Source: Cristatella mucedo (Eukaryota > Bryozoa > Phylactolaemata > Cristatellidae). From it: 64,000 bases of DNA. Position 1 is the first letter of the stretch. Every line of letters starts with the position of its first letter. Where the stretch lies: NCBI GenBank assembly GCA_009760855.2, contig WPIO01000027.1, forward strand, positions 2,970,501 to 3,034,500. The letters run 5' to 3'. The notes beneath the pieces were generated by a model. The model was not told the origin of the DNA. It saw only the letters and a program-made list of their open reading frames with translations, and made no database searches. Made by a program: the position numbers and the translations under genes. This document shows, piece after piece, positions 45,886 to 58,454 of this stretch.

Positions 45886-47368
45886 GAAGGAATCGTCCCC
45901 AAGTCCTTCAAATCAGCAATCGTTAGACCCATTCTTAAAAAGCTTGGATTAGATACAGAGGTCCTAGCAAACTATCGCCCAGTTTCACTTCTTCCTTTCT
46001 TATCAAGGATTCTTGAAAAACTTGTTGCTAAGCAGCTGGTTGAACACATTAAAAATAATTTAATGTCAGAAACATTTCAATCAGGGTTCAAGAGGCAGCA
46101 CTCCACTGAAACTGCTCTCCTCCGTGTTAACAATGACATTCTACTTGGCAACGACGACGGGAATGTCACTGCCCTAGCTCTGCTAGATCTGTCTGCTGCC
46201 TTCGACACCATTGATCAAGAAGTTCTGCTTGAACGATTGAGGACCACGATCGGTCTGGCAGACGAAGCACTGGCGTGGTTTAAATCATACTTGTCTGATC
46301 GTGTTCAATCCGTGTCGTGTGGGGGTCCGGTCTCAGACACGAGAAGGGTCACCTGTGGAGTCCCTCAAGGGTCTGTTCTCCGTCCCTTGCTGTTCTCCAT
46401 TTATACACAACCAGTGGGAAAAGTGATTCTAGCCCAAGGAATAGAATATCACTTCTATGCTGACGATACTCAGTTGTATTTGTCATTCAAACCGTCGGAA
46501 TCTGCTGCGGCAACTGAGAAACTGAATGCTTGCCTTGCCGACATTCGATCCTGCATGTCGAAAAACTTCCTGAAATTAAATTATGATAAAATCAAACTGC
46601 TGCTCGTAGGACACCCTAAGCGTGTGGCTGGATTAAAATGCTTTGCTCTTCTAATAGGTGATGCTATTGTGCGACCATCACCACGTGCTCGAAATTTAGG
46701 TGTCGTGTTCGACAGCTGCCTCAATTTCAAAAGCTTCATTCAGAAGACTGCTTCTACAGCTAGCCATCACATCCGATCCCTATACAAGATTAGGAGCTGT
46801 CTCCCACAGTGGCTTGTAAAAGATTTAACTAGCTTTTTAGTTCTGTCTCGGCTTGATTATTGTAATTCCCTTTTGGATGAGCTGCCAAAGAAAGCTATTA
46901 TGCCACTACAGCGGACAATGAATATGGCTGCACCCTAGCCTTCAAGTCCCAGAGGTTTGAGCACGTGTCTCCTTTGTCGAAAGAGCTAGGATGGTTGCCT
47001 TTGAGCAAAGGGTACAGAGCAGAGTTCTTAGGCTGACCCACAAGGCCTGCCGCGGCTTGGCTAATTCGTACCTAGCTGAACTGCTGGATCAGTTTCAGCC
47101 TGTTCACGCCCTCAGGTCCTGTGTGGGCAATAAATTAGCTCTCCCATTCCTCCGCTTAAAGGCAGTTGGCGACAGAAGCTTTAGCTCTGCAGGTCCTAGA
47201 CTGTGGAACTCGGTTCCACAATTCTTACGCAACGACAACTACTCTCCTACTAACGACTATGGCACATCCTTTTCAGTGGTCCTGAGCTGCTACTTCCATG
47301 ATGCTCACCACCTCAACTGCTCTCCTGACTCTACTATGTATGCTTCCCACTTTTTCTTTGTTGTGTGA
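45886..47368 (+). pseudogene. LINE-2 reverse transcriptase, frameshifted
   Basis: The frame is open from before the element to 46938. The first ~20 codons of that open frame (45826-45885) are antisense LINE-1 and not part of the protein. RT landmarks are [77 protein letters not shown] and [12 protein letters not shown] (YADD at 46456-46467), then [18 protein letters not shown]. The protein similarity resumes in another frame at about 46991 (LTHKACRGLANSYLAELLDQ, RSFSSAGPRLWNSVPQFLR) and ends at 47368. An indel therefore lies near 46930-46990. Confidence 0.85.
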
Positions 47369-47507
47369 GACGAAGTCTGTTTGCTACCGAATGCGTACCG
47401 AAAGCCGCATAGGCTGTGAGTGGGCTATACAAAACTCTCCTGCGTAACACCCACATGGTCTTTATGACTTTGTGGAGTTACAGACGGAGATACATTATAT
47501 TACATAG
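45886..47507 (+). mobile_element. LINE-2 (CR1/L2-like), 5'-truncated
   Basis: A second non-LTR family. It starts inside the RT, after the antisense LINE-1 sequence, and ends in a TTTGTGGAGTTACAGACGGA segment followed by an ACATT-type tail. It is inserted in the opposite orientation into LINE-1 copy C, and neither end carries intact LINE-1 sequence across the junction. Confidence 0.85.
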
Positions 47508-47965
47508 TCTTCTTCTTTGATAAGAATATGAACCAGAGAATTAGGTCACTCGCGGCCTCCTTGAATGTTGAAATTGAGGTGAATCACCTAGTTGAGGGAA
47601 ATGAATCCAGAGTGAATGGTGCAACGCTAGGGATGGACTCTCTGATCCTGTCTATCTTGTGGACAAAGAAGCTAGAGAAACGAAAAGCAAGAATACCACA
47701 AGAATCACTAGGTACGGAGCTAATCTAGGTGCGATCAAGGAGATGGTTGGTCGTAGAGATGAATATTTTGGATTGTTGGCATGTGATTCAACAGTATTTT
47801 AAAGAAACTTGAATTGGCCTTTGCTAAGATCGATTGGTGTGATCTGCAGTAGTCTTCATATGCCTGTCAACGGACAGTTAGTCCTGATCTTTCTTCTGCT
47901 TTTTCAAGCTTGCGCTTAGTGGACCTAGAAAGTTAATTCTTGTCTATCGAGTCTTCTCATTCAAC
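47508..47965 (-). mobile_element. LINE-1 copy C, linker part
   Basis: The minus-strand match to copy B at about 35150-35545 covers the region upstream of the RT. It continues LINE-1 copy C from the other side of the LINE-2 insertion. Confidence 0.8.
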
Positions 47966-49014
47966 AAGGGTTGACTTGCTTTATATACCATCACAGAATC
48001 AGAATAGCTTATTAAAGTAGGCACGCTTGTGTTGCCATCCTTTCACTAAAAAAACTAATTTCCCAGATATTAATTATTAATATTCATGGGTTCAATATAT
48101 GCCGCATTATTGGCGTTGGATCTTGTTAGAATACAATAGAGTGACATATGTTGTGAGTATATATTGCTATATATATGTATAATGATATTTGCAATCATAT
48201 AAAATAGAATTAATATATAATAAATAAGTCAATAATGTGTAATATGTAATAATATATATTATTATGTATATGTATACATTATATTTAAACAGCTTGTGGT
48301 GAATAAAAGTGTTGGATAGTTCTTTTAGCTCAGCTAAGCACACGGCATTGAGGGGTACTCCATGAGTTAACTTTCCTGATGCTGATTTTTGCTAATACAA
48401 TCTCAAAATCTACATTAAATTTGCAGTTTCAGAGCCTTCAATTACTATAGTCTAAATAGAAATTTTCAGCTTATGTTGAATCATTTTGCTTTGCTTTTGT
48501 TATCAATACAGTTATTAACTTAAATTAACCTATTTCCCATGAGAAGACTGACAAACTCGTTCCTTATGGCTGCCATTTAGTCAGATCAAACCGGCAATAT
48601 ATCAAAGTCAATTTGTATTTCTCAGGTCATACCCCAAAAAAGGTTTGGAAAATAAGTAGATGCTCTATATTGTTGGCCTGCAAATTTTTTCCTGACAAAT
48701 TATCTAAACATAGCCCTCGTTTTTTTTGCAATACAATCCATGAGAACTATATTCGAAGTCCGGTGTGAAGCCTCGTGATCGTGTTCGCCTCACTCCAGTG
48801 AGCGCTTGCTCCCATGATCCTTTTCGATTTTTTAAAATATGCATTGAGGATACGTACTTTGAGGGATAACATGTATTACGCTATATTTTAGTGATTCATT
48901 AGATTATGAACCAGTCCGGAAAGCCATAATCCATTGCAACAAAACTGATCCAAATCTATTCATCGGTCTTGTTCAGCTTCTTATCACATTTACCATAACC
49001 TACGATTTTCTTAT
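47966..49014. other. Anonymous AT-rich stretch
   Basis: I see nothing supportable. TA-rich runs occur at 48160-48290. Confidence 0.5.
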
Positions 49015-49420
49015 CTAGGGTGTGAAGAAGATACCAGCAATGACCTTTGCCTTAGATAACTGCGAAAAGACAGGCTGGAGGAATTTGAAAGCTGAGTATT
49101 CGTTGTCTAGCGCCGCCACCGTTTGTTTAATGAGGCCGAACTTGATGTGCAGATGTGTCATCAGCACCTTCCCAGTGTCCAGCTGCTCTGAATTGGCATC
49201 CGTCACACAAGAGAATTGTATCCCCTCCGGCAAGTCCTTTTTTGAGTACGGACCTTAGCGTCCGGCTGCAATAAATTTAAAGAAAACAAAGGCATTTCGT
49301 AACATTGCCTTGAAGGCCCGTCAGGAAGGGCGCCATTTGGAGCCTCCAGTGACCTTCCATCCATGGCCGCCTTACTTCAAGGCAATTGGAAACATCTTGA
49401 AATTGTAGTAGTTCGTTCGA
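49015..49420 (-). pseudogene. Fragment of a widespread TE-like animal protein
   Basis: The minus strand (49015-49233) reads a protein-like segment with MTHLHIKFGLIKQTVAALDN and FKFLQPVFSQLSKAKVIAGI. From memory this resembles a family of uncharacterised proteins, found in high copy in many animals, that carry an LPPLHIKLGLMK-type motif. I cannot check that. Further upstream on the same strand, near 49270-49310, GLQGNVTKCLCFL fits an earlier part of the same protein, separated by a stop and a frame change. Only a decayed fragment remains. Confidence 0.5.
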
Positions 49421-51725
49421 GGTGCACAATGTGTGTGTGTGTGTGTCGCAGGAAGAGACGGCTACTTTTTCAAATTATGAAACAGCACAGCTTCGCAGCT
49501 ACTAGATGATGTGTCTATTAATAGTTGCCATTCACAATGGCTACATGTTATCCCTATAGCCCCAGATTGACGAACTACATTGTTAACGAATCACGGCCTA
49601 TCTTGCCTGCTCAAGAAGTTGGAAAAATCATTGCTGAAGCTGTATCTGATGTTTCTTTCACACAATCATCAAACAAGCTTAACTTCTTGAGCCTACACGT
49701 CAGAAGCTCAACATTAGATTTCGTAAGACCATTTCTTCAGATCAGACCTTTGACGTCTTCGTGGTTCAGAAATTGAGGTTTTCTCTCATTAGCCGCATAT
49801 GTGAAATTAGAATCTGGATCTGCAATACTTTTGTCTGACTAACTTTTTGCTCTGTCTTAAAGATGTGTGACCTCTCTCCAGAGAGGGTGGGCCGGGTGCT
49901 GAGGGCAGTGTGGTACTGGGACTTTGGGTAAGGCAATGCATACATACAGTATGGGAGACACAATTTTTCTAGATCATAGTTTGGAGGGTTGGTAATGCAA
50001 AAGTAACAGCAGTTTCAGTCGGCTTCTGCCAATTTTTTCAATAGAAAACTTCGTGACTCTCATTTCATCCTTGTATCAGCCAGTCAAATATGATATAAAA
50101 TCAAACCTCTTTATTCTATCAAATAACTAATATTTGGAAAAAATTCCTTCTGGCGAGTAAAAATTGTTCGCTTTGCCTTTAAGAATTGTTTTGCACTGTT
50201 CACATTTTAAATGAGATACCCAGGGCTGGTCTTGATACGTAGCAGATAAGCTGAAGTATATGTTGTAGACCTTGAACATCTTATCGGAATCTTTCAATGA
50301 GTAGCATCTTTTACCTATCTTGCTAAATGTTTCACGGCATATAGAATAATGTATCTACTGGGTTCAAGCAACCTCTTGATACCACATCAATCAAATATGG
50401 CTGTTCATTATTATCTTACTCTGTAATAGCGTACTATAAAGTATTGTTTTAAGGCAGGTGTACTGTTTCTCTTCTACGGTTACTACTTTATAATGTTATT
50501 TCTTCCTAATCCTCACTAATTTTCGACAGCGAATGACTTTCTACTAATGTAACTGTGAACCTGAGTTCTGCACTATTCAAATCTGCAAAACGAAGAATTT
50601 CTTAATTTCATGCTCTCAACCACAGAGGGAAATTTTCTAATGAAATAACGGCTAGTTTCTATTTATTCTAGGCACTAGGAATTAGGAAGACACACTTTGT
50701 ACAGAAGGACAAAATATTTACATTTAAAGTGCTGCCTTCAAGTAATAATTTGTTAAAAAACCACTTGAATAGTTAATTTTGAAAGCTTTAACATTATTCT
50801 CATTGCAGAACCAGGCGGCTAGTAAGATTAGTTGTAAGCCACTGCTTTGAGGAGTCTAACTCTCAAAAGCGATCGCATATGATACATAATTGTTGTGGCT
50901 GTCGTAGTAATATGTTTCGGACAATGCACGCAGTAGCGCAACTGCTTTTAGACAGCGGATAAAGATTTTGTGGTCCAAGTAGTAGCAAGGGTGTCGCAGT
51001 CGGATAGAGGTGTTACTTGGCCCGATGCCCTCTGTAAAATCGCCCGAGTTGTAACGGGTGGATATCTTCGAGCTTGTGGATTTGAAAGCGGCAGCAATGC
51101 ATTGGCCAAAAATCATGCGCTCGGCACAAGAGAGGCGATAAAGAAAGGCGGGCGATGCGCTTTAGCTTTCGGTTTTACCCTTGAAAATTATGAGTCGCTA
51201 GCACTTTGACCATTAAGAATAAAGGACTACTCGTTTTCAAGACAATCGACCACAACTTCCACATCCTCCAAAGTTGCTCCTGCCAATTCCGTTGAACTCT
51301 GGCATTCTCTTGTTCAATTCGTAGAAAACTTCTATGACCTTTCACAGGTGTCTATTAGTGTAATGTACTGGAATTTATTAATTTCTACTAAGCTTCTTCA
51401 AAAAAAGCTTCTTGGCCCCTGCAAAAAACTTCTTGCCCTGTTCTCTTTTACAGCTTTGTCAAACTTGTTTTATACTTTCAACAAAAGTCGCTATCCTCAT
51501 TCATAGAAACCCTTTAGCCAAGCCTCGAGCTAACCAAAACCCGCTAACCTTGAACTTGGATCAGCAGCGACACGGACCCAATAGAGTATGTCTGGAGTGA
51601 TTCAAATAATATGAAAACGAGCAGACTCTTTTATTTTAGAAATAATGAATGGATAAAGTACGGGCAAGGAAATTGCAAACTAGCAAATTATATTGAAAAC
51701 CACTATTTGATGCATGGATGTTGCC
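49421..51725. other. Anonymous stretch
   Basis: I see nothing supportable. The open frames at 49525-49776 and 50970-51209 (plus) have no recognisable motif or splice support. Confidence 0.5.
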
Positions 51726-51864
51726 AAGCTGGTTTGGCCATGTGGTTAAGGTGCTCGCCCCGACTAAGGTCTGGCCGAGGTCATGAGCTCGAGCCCCGTG
51801 ACATATGTGAAGCCCTGAATAGTGATTAGGTTCTCCTTGGGCGCTATACAAATGAAATATATGT
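51726..51864 (+). mobile_element. SINE-A copy 3, most complete head
   Basis: TTGGCCATGTGGTTAAGGTG (A-box-like) and GGTCATGAGCTCGAGCCCC (B-box-like) form the tRNA head. The tail TGAAGCCCTGAATAGTGATT ... TCTCCTTGGGCGCTATACAA is the LINE-1-type hairpin. Confidence 0.8.
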
Positions 51865-53199
51865 TGAGGCATTTACTTCCATTACTAAGGCTAGTTAGTG
51901 ACTAAAGGACATTCCTGCACATTCAATAAGCCTGCTTTTGGCTACAGGTAACCAAGCCACACACGTAAATGCCAATATAACTAAAACTTTTATTTTTACA
52001 ACTCAGTTGTTGATCCACCTAAATAAAACTGTGGTCACGCTATCTGAAAAAGCCCACACCAGCGGAAGCACCCCCAGAAAGGCGTTACGGCAGATTATAT
52101 CTGAGTAAATAGTTCGGCACAGCCGGAGGAAGTGCCTTTAGAAATAATGAATGGCCAGTCTAACTATGTCTAACTATTACATATGCTTCTTGCCGTGGCG
52201 TCTCACTGCTCTCAATGTCTGCTCGCTCGGCTGGCGGTGTGCAGCTGTAATAAGATCGAGTCATCATCCCAGGTCACCTGTGAACGTGAGATATACAGCT
52301 ATCTTTAACGCTAAATACATCGGATCATCAGTCACTTGCTGATTTCCTTAGACTCTTTTACTCCAAAGATGTTCAGTTTCAGAGAAACTTTACTGACGAG
52401 TTGAAACTTCTGCTCACTACTCCAGTTGTTTATCTTCAATATTTTACCTATTTTTATTATTTTTTAGTTATTTATTATTATTTTATTATTATTTTTATTA
52501 TTATTTTATTATTTATAATATTTTACTGGCCTGATTTGACCGAGCAGCCGCTTCTGAAATCCCCTCGTGGCAAGATTTCTCTGAAGGCGATCTGTGCATC
52601 TGGTTGAGAACGAAGTGGTGATAGATAGGATCTCGCAATACAAAGAGGTTGATCGTCAGTCACCAAGTAAATACAAAAGCTTGTGGACATAATTTCTTTA
52701 TTGTGACTATGTGATTAAGTCACTGGTTATTAAAATAGAAGACGGTAGTTAGTCAGCTGAAACTTAGAAATATAAATTATTGAGAATTTGCTGCATAAAT
52801 ACGAGAAGTAAGTGGCACAGAAAAAAGCTACCAAATCTTGCTTGAAGAAATATTAGAGCCGAAGATTAGAAATTTGTATGCATACGATTCAGCGAAATGC
52901 TGCGTTGTATTCCCGTCTCGCGCTGTCATTCATCAAGTCACTGAATTTACTGCATCGTTGCTAATGTAACAAATTATTTTCTTGCCCACCGAAGTCATCG
53001 CACATGCGGTTACCATGTTGATAGACCCCACCAGGCCACTAGTTTGGTGTTGTACCACACTCCGCTCTTGTCAACTGCAAGAAATAATCATAGAGTCAAA
53101 CGTGCAAGTTTTTTCAAACCTTGCGGCATAAGATATTCTAAAGTTTTGAATCACGGAAAAGGTAGCCTAACAGCTTTGTTGCCGCCGCTACTGATTTAC
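51865..53199. other. Anonymous stretch, possibly intronic
   Basis: A TTTATTATT-rich run lies at 52440-52525. I see no supported exon, though the minus-strand gene described at 53200-62055 may continue here. Confidence 0.45.
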
Positions 53200-53351
53200 C
53201 GGTCCAGAAACTTGAACCGAATGTGAAGTTGTACTGAGCTGTCAGTTGAGCTGAGGTCATCGTATCCCAGTTCGAGAAGGGAAGCGTCAGGGCAGATGTC
53301 ACGAAGGCGCCGACTGTAGCGTTGTTATACTCCGAGTCTTCTATAGCAAAC
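53200..53351 (-). CDS. Candidate exon 4 of an extracellular Asp-box gene
   Basis: The minus-strand acceptor ATTTTTCAG precedes base 53351 and the donor GTAAAT follows 53200. The 152-bp exon takes its first base to complete a codon and leaves one base over. It encodes 50 residues from FAIEDSEYNNATVGAFVTS through TLPFSNWDTMTSAQL to QYNFTFGSSFWT. N-glycosylation sequons (NNAT and NFT) suit a secreted or surface protein. The exon at 56414-56528 ends in TG and this one starts with G, so the joined codon is TGG (Trp), which completes an Asp-box motif. I do not recognise the family. Confidence 0.55.
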
Positions 53352-56300
53352 CTGAAAAATAGCAGTGGATTCTCACACCACACGTACTAAATTGAGAAGC
53401 ATCAAGCAGTAGCAGACAACTATGCTTGTATTTCGCTGGCTTGTTCGCCCATGGTGGCCTCTCCCAACAGTGCCACTTTGACAGATGGATTATCTTAGGC
53501 AGATTATCTTTTGCAGATTATATTTGGCAAATTATGTAGGCTAGTCTGGCTGAGTCTACAAGCATGCTTCGTGAAAGTTACTAGAAGCCTAATCAAAAAT
53601 CATATCTAACGTAACCATTTCTCATGCTTTCGCAAAAGAAGTGAACAGTCTGACGTACAGGATGTGTGCAGTCAGTTTTAGTACTAAAAATAGCCAAATC
53701 AATACATTGTTCTACTGGAGACGGTGACCTGACTCTGCTTTGGCTGCAAAGGGCAAGGAAGAGGCTGTCATATGACTGCAGCTATGTGCGACGTCATGGC
53801 GCACAGACGTGCACGTTAGTGCAGGTCCGATAGATCGGGAGTTTTTTGTTTGCTTGAATGCAATTCTCTGTGTGTGCTTGGACAGATGGTGTAAATAAAC
53901 CGAATCTCTCGACCGCATTCAACTCATATGACCAATAAGTATATTCCGCTTTCCAATACCCTATATACCCATCACAAAATTAATATTGTTATCAATTATT
54001 TACGCTCTACGACTCTTGTTACGCCGTCATTCACGAGCGCTAAATGTTCCAATCAAGTACAGAAGTCAGAGTGATGAGCGTTGGTAAGTGGCCCGGCGCT
54101 CGATGTTTCATAAATCTCGTCGGTACAAGACTCAGATGGAAATACCTACACAATGGCTTATACCATGACAGGAAATGGCGAGAAGGCACAGGCTTCGGCA
54201 GCTACCTCTGCGAATGGCTCCTAAAGAAGCTATGATCAAGTCTTTTATCATGAATTATAGACGGTCGGCCATGGAGCAGATTATTTTTAGCAGGAAAAGA
54301 ATCAAAATAGCACACTTTGCATACGCACAAACGAGCACTGCGTTCGCTGTGGCTTCACAATAGAGCTGCTCTGGCATCCACAATTTATGAAAGAACAGCT
54401 AAATTTGTTGGTTTTCTAAGAGAGAGTAAACATTCAGTACCAATCGAACCATCAATGCACACTAATTCAATTTACCCGTTGTATTTTAACATGTGACCGT
54501 GCTGAAACACGATCGATATTTGCAGTCACAAGTGCCCTGAACGCACTCCCAATGCAAAGCGACAATGATTCATTCCCTGATATCGACATAATGCTCCCGC
54601 TTATATTGATTTAGTGCAACCTGCAATGATATTACGATTACAGGTTACATTTCCGATTTTTCACTGACTCTATCTTGTTGAATATTAGGCAATTTTCATT
54701 TTTTTAAATGATAAGTGGAAATTTGTAAGAACATCTAAATGTTTTCTTTAATGGTGTAAGTAAAATTTAAATGCTGCTGCAATACTAGCCTCAGCCGAGG
54801 AGCCAGAGCTGAGCTGCAATGCTTTCACTTTAAAACAGCAAGAATGCGCCTCCCGAGCTCCCGATTTGTCAATGGGAAGTTAAAACGTTCTTTCGGAATT
54901 TACTGCAGGCATATTAGCCGCCCTTTTCCCACAGACTACGTATGTTTGGAAGTGACTCTTCGGTTGTGTTTGACATGCTTCGGTGTGAAGTCTTCAAGCA
55001 GCCGGGCTAGTTCTCTTGACGACACTGTCAAGGTCATGCCTCTAGCTTACCTAGAAGCCGTCGAGTCATTTCACCACTCAAATCCGTGTGCATGACTGTT
55101 GCGAAGCCTTGCTTTTCGTTTACGATAGAAACTTTACGAAAATCCACTCACTTTAGCTAGGCACGCCCCTCCAATAATTTAATGGTTAGCTAGTTGGAAA
55201 TGGATTAGCTATGCCAAATTCATCGAGGGCAAGTACATTACATTATTATTATTATAGCCTATGGAATTGCTCTTTTATGACTATTTGGTTGGCTTTAATT
55301 TTACTCAGAAGACCGCAGGTACAGCTAGTATTCATATTCATTTCATTTCCAGAATTAGGTAGATGTGCTACCGCTGATACTTACACATCGTAAAGTTATA
55401 GTTGCAATGAAGATTGAATTATTATTACAAAATATTATTGCAAGCCTAAAATTCCAGAGAGCTTGCTTGGTAAAACGTCTAATCACGAAATGTGGTTCTT
55501 GAATAAATGAACTTCTGCTAAATAAACTGCTGCAGCGTTTTTCAGCCTTCGACGTGGGCTGAGGTCATTCCAGTACAAACCCGAATAATTCTCATAACTT
55601 AAGGAATATATTCTTTTACTGTAAATTACTAAGAAATTAACATTCAGTGCATTACGAAGTAAACTGTCATAGGCTGCTGAAGATTTTGCGACTTTTTCTA
55701 GCTGTTCTTTCGCACCTACTCTTTCCGCTTTTTCTCTTACCCTTTCGCCTATTTCTTGCCTCTCTCCTTTGATTATTCTCATAGGCTCTTGACCGGAAAT
55801 AGTCTTGGTAATGCCTGCTCAGCTGATGATGTAACTATATAGTGCATCTACTGGTCAAAAGTGCACTATTGTTAGAGTAAAGCTTTCCTATTTTACCGAT
55901 ATGGTAATTGAATTTCCATGCTGGATGTCTTACTTACATGCCCGTACGGGCGAGATTATAATGGCTCACATTGAGCATTTTTAACATAAAACTGCATTTT
56001 TAATTATAGGAAGCATACAACATGATAAGAGATGAAAATTTAAAATTTAATAGTAGGGCTTAAACTTTCAGCTTTAGGAGCAATTTTAAGCGAATAGATA
56101 CCCGAACTGTAAAGCAGATTAAATATAAATTATGGGTAGCCCGGTGGTCTATCTAAGCATTTTCTTTTGGTAAAGACTGCTGCAATAAGGTGGTGGTAGC
56201 TCAAGGATTTCCAATATCCTGCCGATCTAGAGTTAGGCGTCGTTTGCTACTAGGGAATAGCTATTTGTAGCAAGTTGGTGCTCTATGATAGTCCGTAATA

Positions 56301-56413
56301 TTGATCGGTGTTAACACAATCTTAACTGCAATTGTTCTCAAAGAACCATCGAAGTGCACTGCCTTAATTTTTCATGAAGTAGTCAGCCATTCGCCACCGG
56401 ACACGTGACTTAC
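53352..56413 (-). other. Probable intron
   Basis: About 3.1 kb between two candidate exons with compatible phase. I found no further exon with good splice sites inside, but small ones could be missed. Confidence 0.4.
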
Positions 56414-56528
56414 CACGTGTCACCTACGTCGTCGCTCCTCACGTACATATCTTGGCTTCGCGAAACACCGTATAGAGACCCAGTGCGGTTGTTGAAGTAG
56501 TTAACATTGCACACGTTGTCATCAATAC
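56414..56528 (-). CDS. Candidate exon 3, Asp-box motif
   Basis: The minus-strand acceptor TTTGTTCAG and a consensus donor (GTAAGT) bound a 115-bp exon, open in only one frame. It encodes DDNVCNVNYFNNRTGSLYG then SRSQDMYVRSDDVGDT, ending in TG. The ending fits the Asp-box (BNR) pattern S-x-D-x-G-x-T-W once the next exon supplies the last base. NRT is a likely glycosylation site. Asp-boxes are known in extracellular beta-propellers such as sialidases and VPS10/sortilin-type receptors. Which family this is remains open. Confidence 0.6.
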
Positions 56529-56847
56529 CTGAACAAAGATGGGCTGGTAAGTAGCGGTCATTCATGCACGGCCGAAAAAACTGCAATCACAGCTAACGAG
56601 CACTCAGCGATGCTAGTTAGAGCTTGAGCGACACGATGGACTGCACCTAAAGAGGGCGGAAATCCAGGTACGTAAAAGAGGTTCTAGTCATACGCTCTGA
56701 TGGTCACTGACCCATTTATAGTAACAGAGCTGCTAAAGTTAAAGCCAGTGGTAGTAGAAATTTCACCAACAATAAGTTGGTGATCGACTAAAGATGATCA
56801 TGGCACTGCCTATATTAACTGACACATAGTCTCTGAAAAATAACTTA

Positions 56848-56915
56848 TTTAAAGCGTCTAGAAAGAGATTGAGCTCTCTGAGGGCGCTTTATCAAGTGTA
56901 TTATTATTACTATAA
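56848..56915 (+). mobile_element. LINE-1 terminal hairpin and tail in an intron
   Basis: AAAGCGTCTAGAAAGAGATT then GAGGGCGCTTTATCAAGTG and an ATTATTATT tail. Confidence 0.8.
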
Positions 56916-57807
56916 TTGTTATGATTTAACATATAGCATTCGACATTATGCACCATTTCAGACTTTATACGGGCATTAGGTTGCCGGAAAATAAATGCCA
57001 ACATAATCTGCGACCGGAACTTGGATTGTCATATTGTGCTCTACCATGCAATCACCACTTCTGTTGAGTTACCTGTTTTATTTACCTAATTGAGCCCGTC
57101 TATTTGCACAAGATATGATAAAAAATTTACAACCTTCCCCCTTCCGTCAGCCATCTTTACCTACCTTTAGGAATCAACTAAGACATTTCATGTTTGAATT
57201 CCCGATTACTACGATAACTTGGAAATTGTTTCTTTCGAATCGGTATCTGTGATATTTCTCTGAATACTGGCTTACAGTACAGCGACACGCCAATAACAAT
57301 GCATCTCAGTACTGGGACGTGAAAAGCTTCCGCTATATATGGATAAGTAACTGAAATAATGAAGACAAATAAATGTCTCATACTTGGTCAATTAGAAAGA
57401 ATAATAACTGAATGATCATTGTAATCATAATTGACACGGAAATTAGGCACATTAGTGAGAGTGCACTGTATCCACGGCAAAATTAAAAAATCTCGGGACA
57501 ATAATGTTCAAGTACGATACGAGGATATCATTTAAAAGTGATGGAGTCGAGTTATTTGCCCAAGCACGATCCTGGCCATTGCTTTTAGGTCTGTAGACCT
57601 GCTTTAAATAGGTATAACTCAATATTCAAACACATGTTCAATGATATAGAAGCGTAACAATCACCGAAACCTGTTTCATCCTAATGAAATAATTCTACTT
57701 TTTATGTGATAAAAAATAAGCTATCAAATTTAATTAATCTTCACAGAACTGTGATATATCAAAATACAAATTTTAGTAAAGCCGCCTGTTTTAATGACCA
57801 TTATCAC

Positions 57808-58063
57808 TTGACGGGATGCTCTCTTGAATCTGGATGCTAATTCGTATATGTCTGTTGTGACCTTGTTTTGGCTCAACAGTAACCTGGAACTTCAAGTCGG
57901 GTCGAGATGGACACACAGTACAGCCTTGGTCACATGAAATAGGTACATTTTCCACCTTCCTGTTTGTAACCGGATGGATAAATTCGTATCGCTGACCCTT
58001 GCCCCTGGTTATTAAACTCGTCGCCAATCCTGGCATGAACTCGCGAAGACACCTTGTTATTAA
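57808..58063 (-). CDS. Candidate exon 2, Cys-containing extracellular segment
   Basis: The acceptor is an ATTAG before 58063, weak because it lacks a pyrimidine tract. The donor chosen is CAA|GTGATA after 57808. In this frame the exon starts in phase 0 and ends leaving one base, which matches the GT start of the exon at 56528 (the joined codon is AGT). It encodes LREFMPGLATSLITRGKGQ, then YEFIHPVTNRKVENVPIS, CDQGCTVCPSRPDLKFQ and VEPKQGHNRHIRISIQI. Alternative donors in the same phase exist, and without splicing the frame stops at 57791. Three Cys within eight residues suggest disulfides. Confidence 0.45.
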
Positions 58064-58454
58064 CTAATTAGATTTCTTAAATCCGAATTCCTGTAAGGTT
58101 TTCGGTGCTCTATGTAAACCATGCTGATGGATCATCGAATATTTGTGTACCGAATCTCTTACTAATTGTTAAATCAAATTTCGATGTGCAAATTTATGGT
58201 AGAGTAAAAGTGTTGGTATATAGTGGTATACAGGGGTGTAATATTTGGCATACAAATTAGCTGCCATCTTTGACTTTTGTAACGTTACGTACCAACGATG
58301 TACCTGTCACTTGCAGACATGGCTGTGTGCGAAGACTTCTGGACAATGAGCGAAACAGGGTCGCCTATTGGAATTTAAATATCATGAGTAGCACTGATTT
58401 TATTAAGATCTTGTGATTAGATACGTTTGCGTCACGAACTTTGATTTGAGAAAA

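Noticed and set aside
57808-58063. An alternative frame of this exon (a frame containing GDEFNNQGQGSAIRIYPSG)
   Set aside because: It stops early and its phase does not fit the neighbouring exons as well as the chosen frame.
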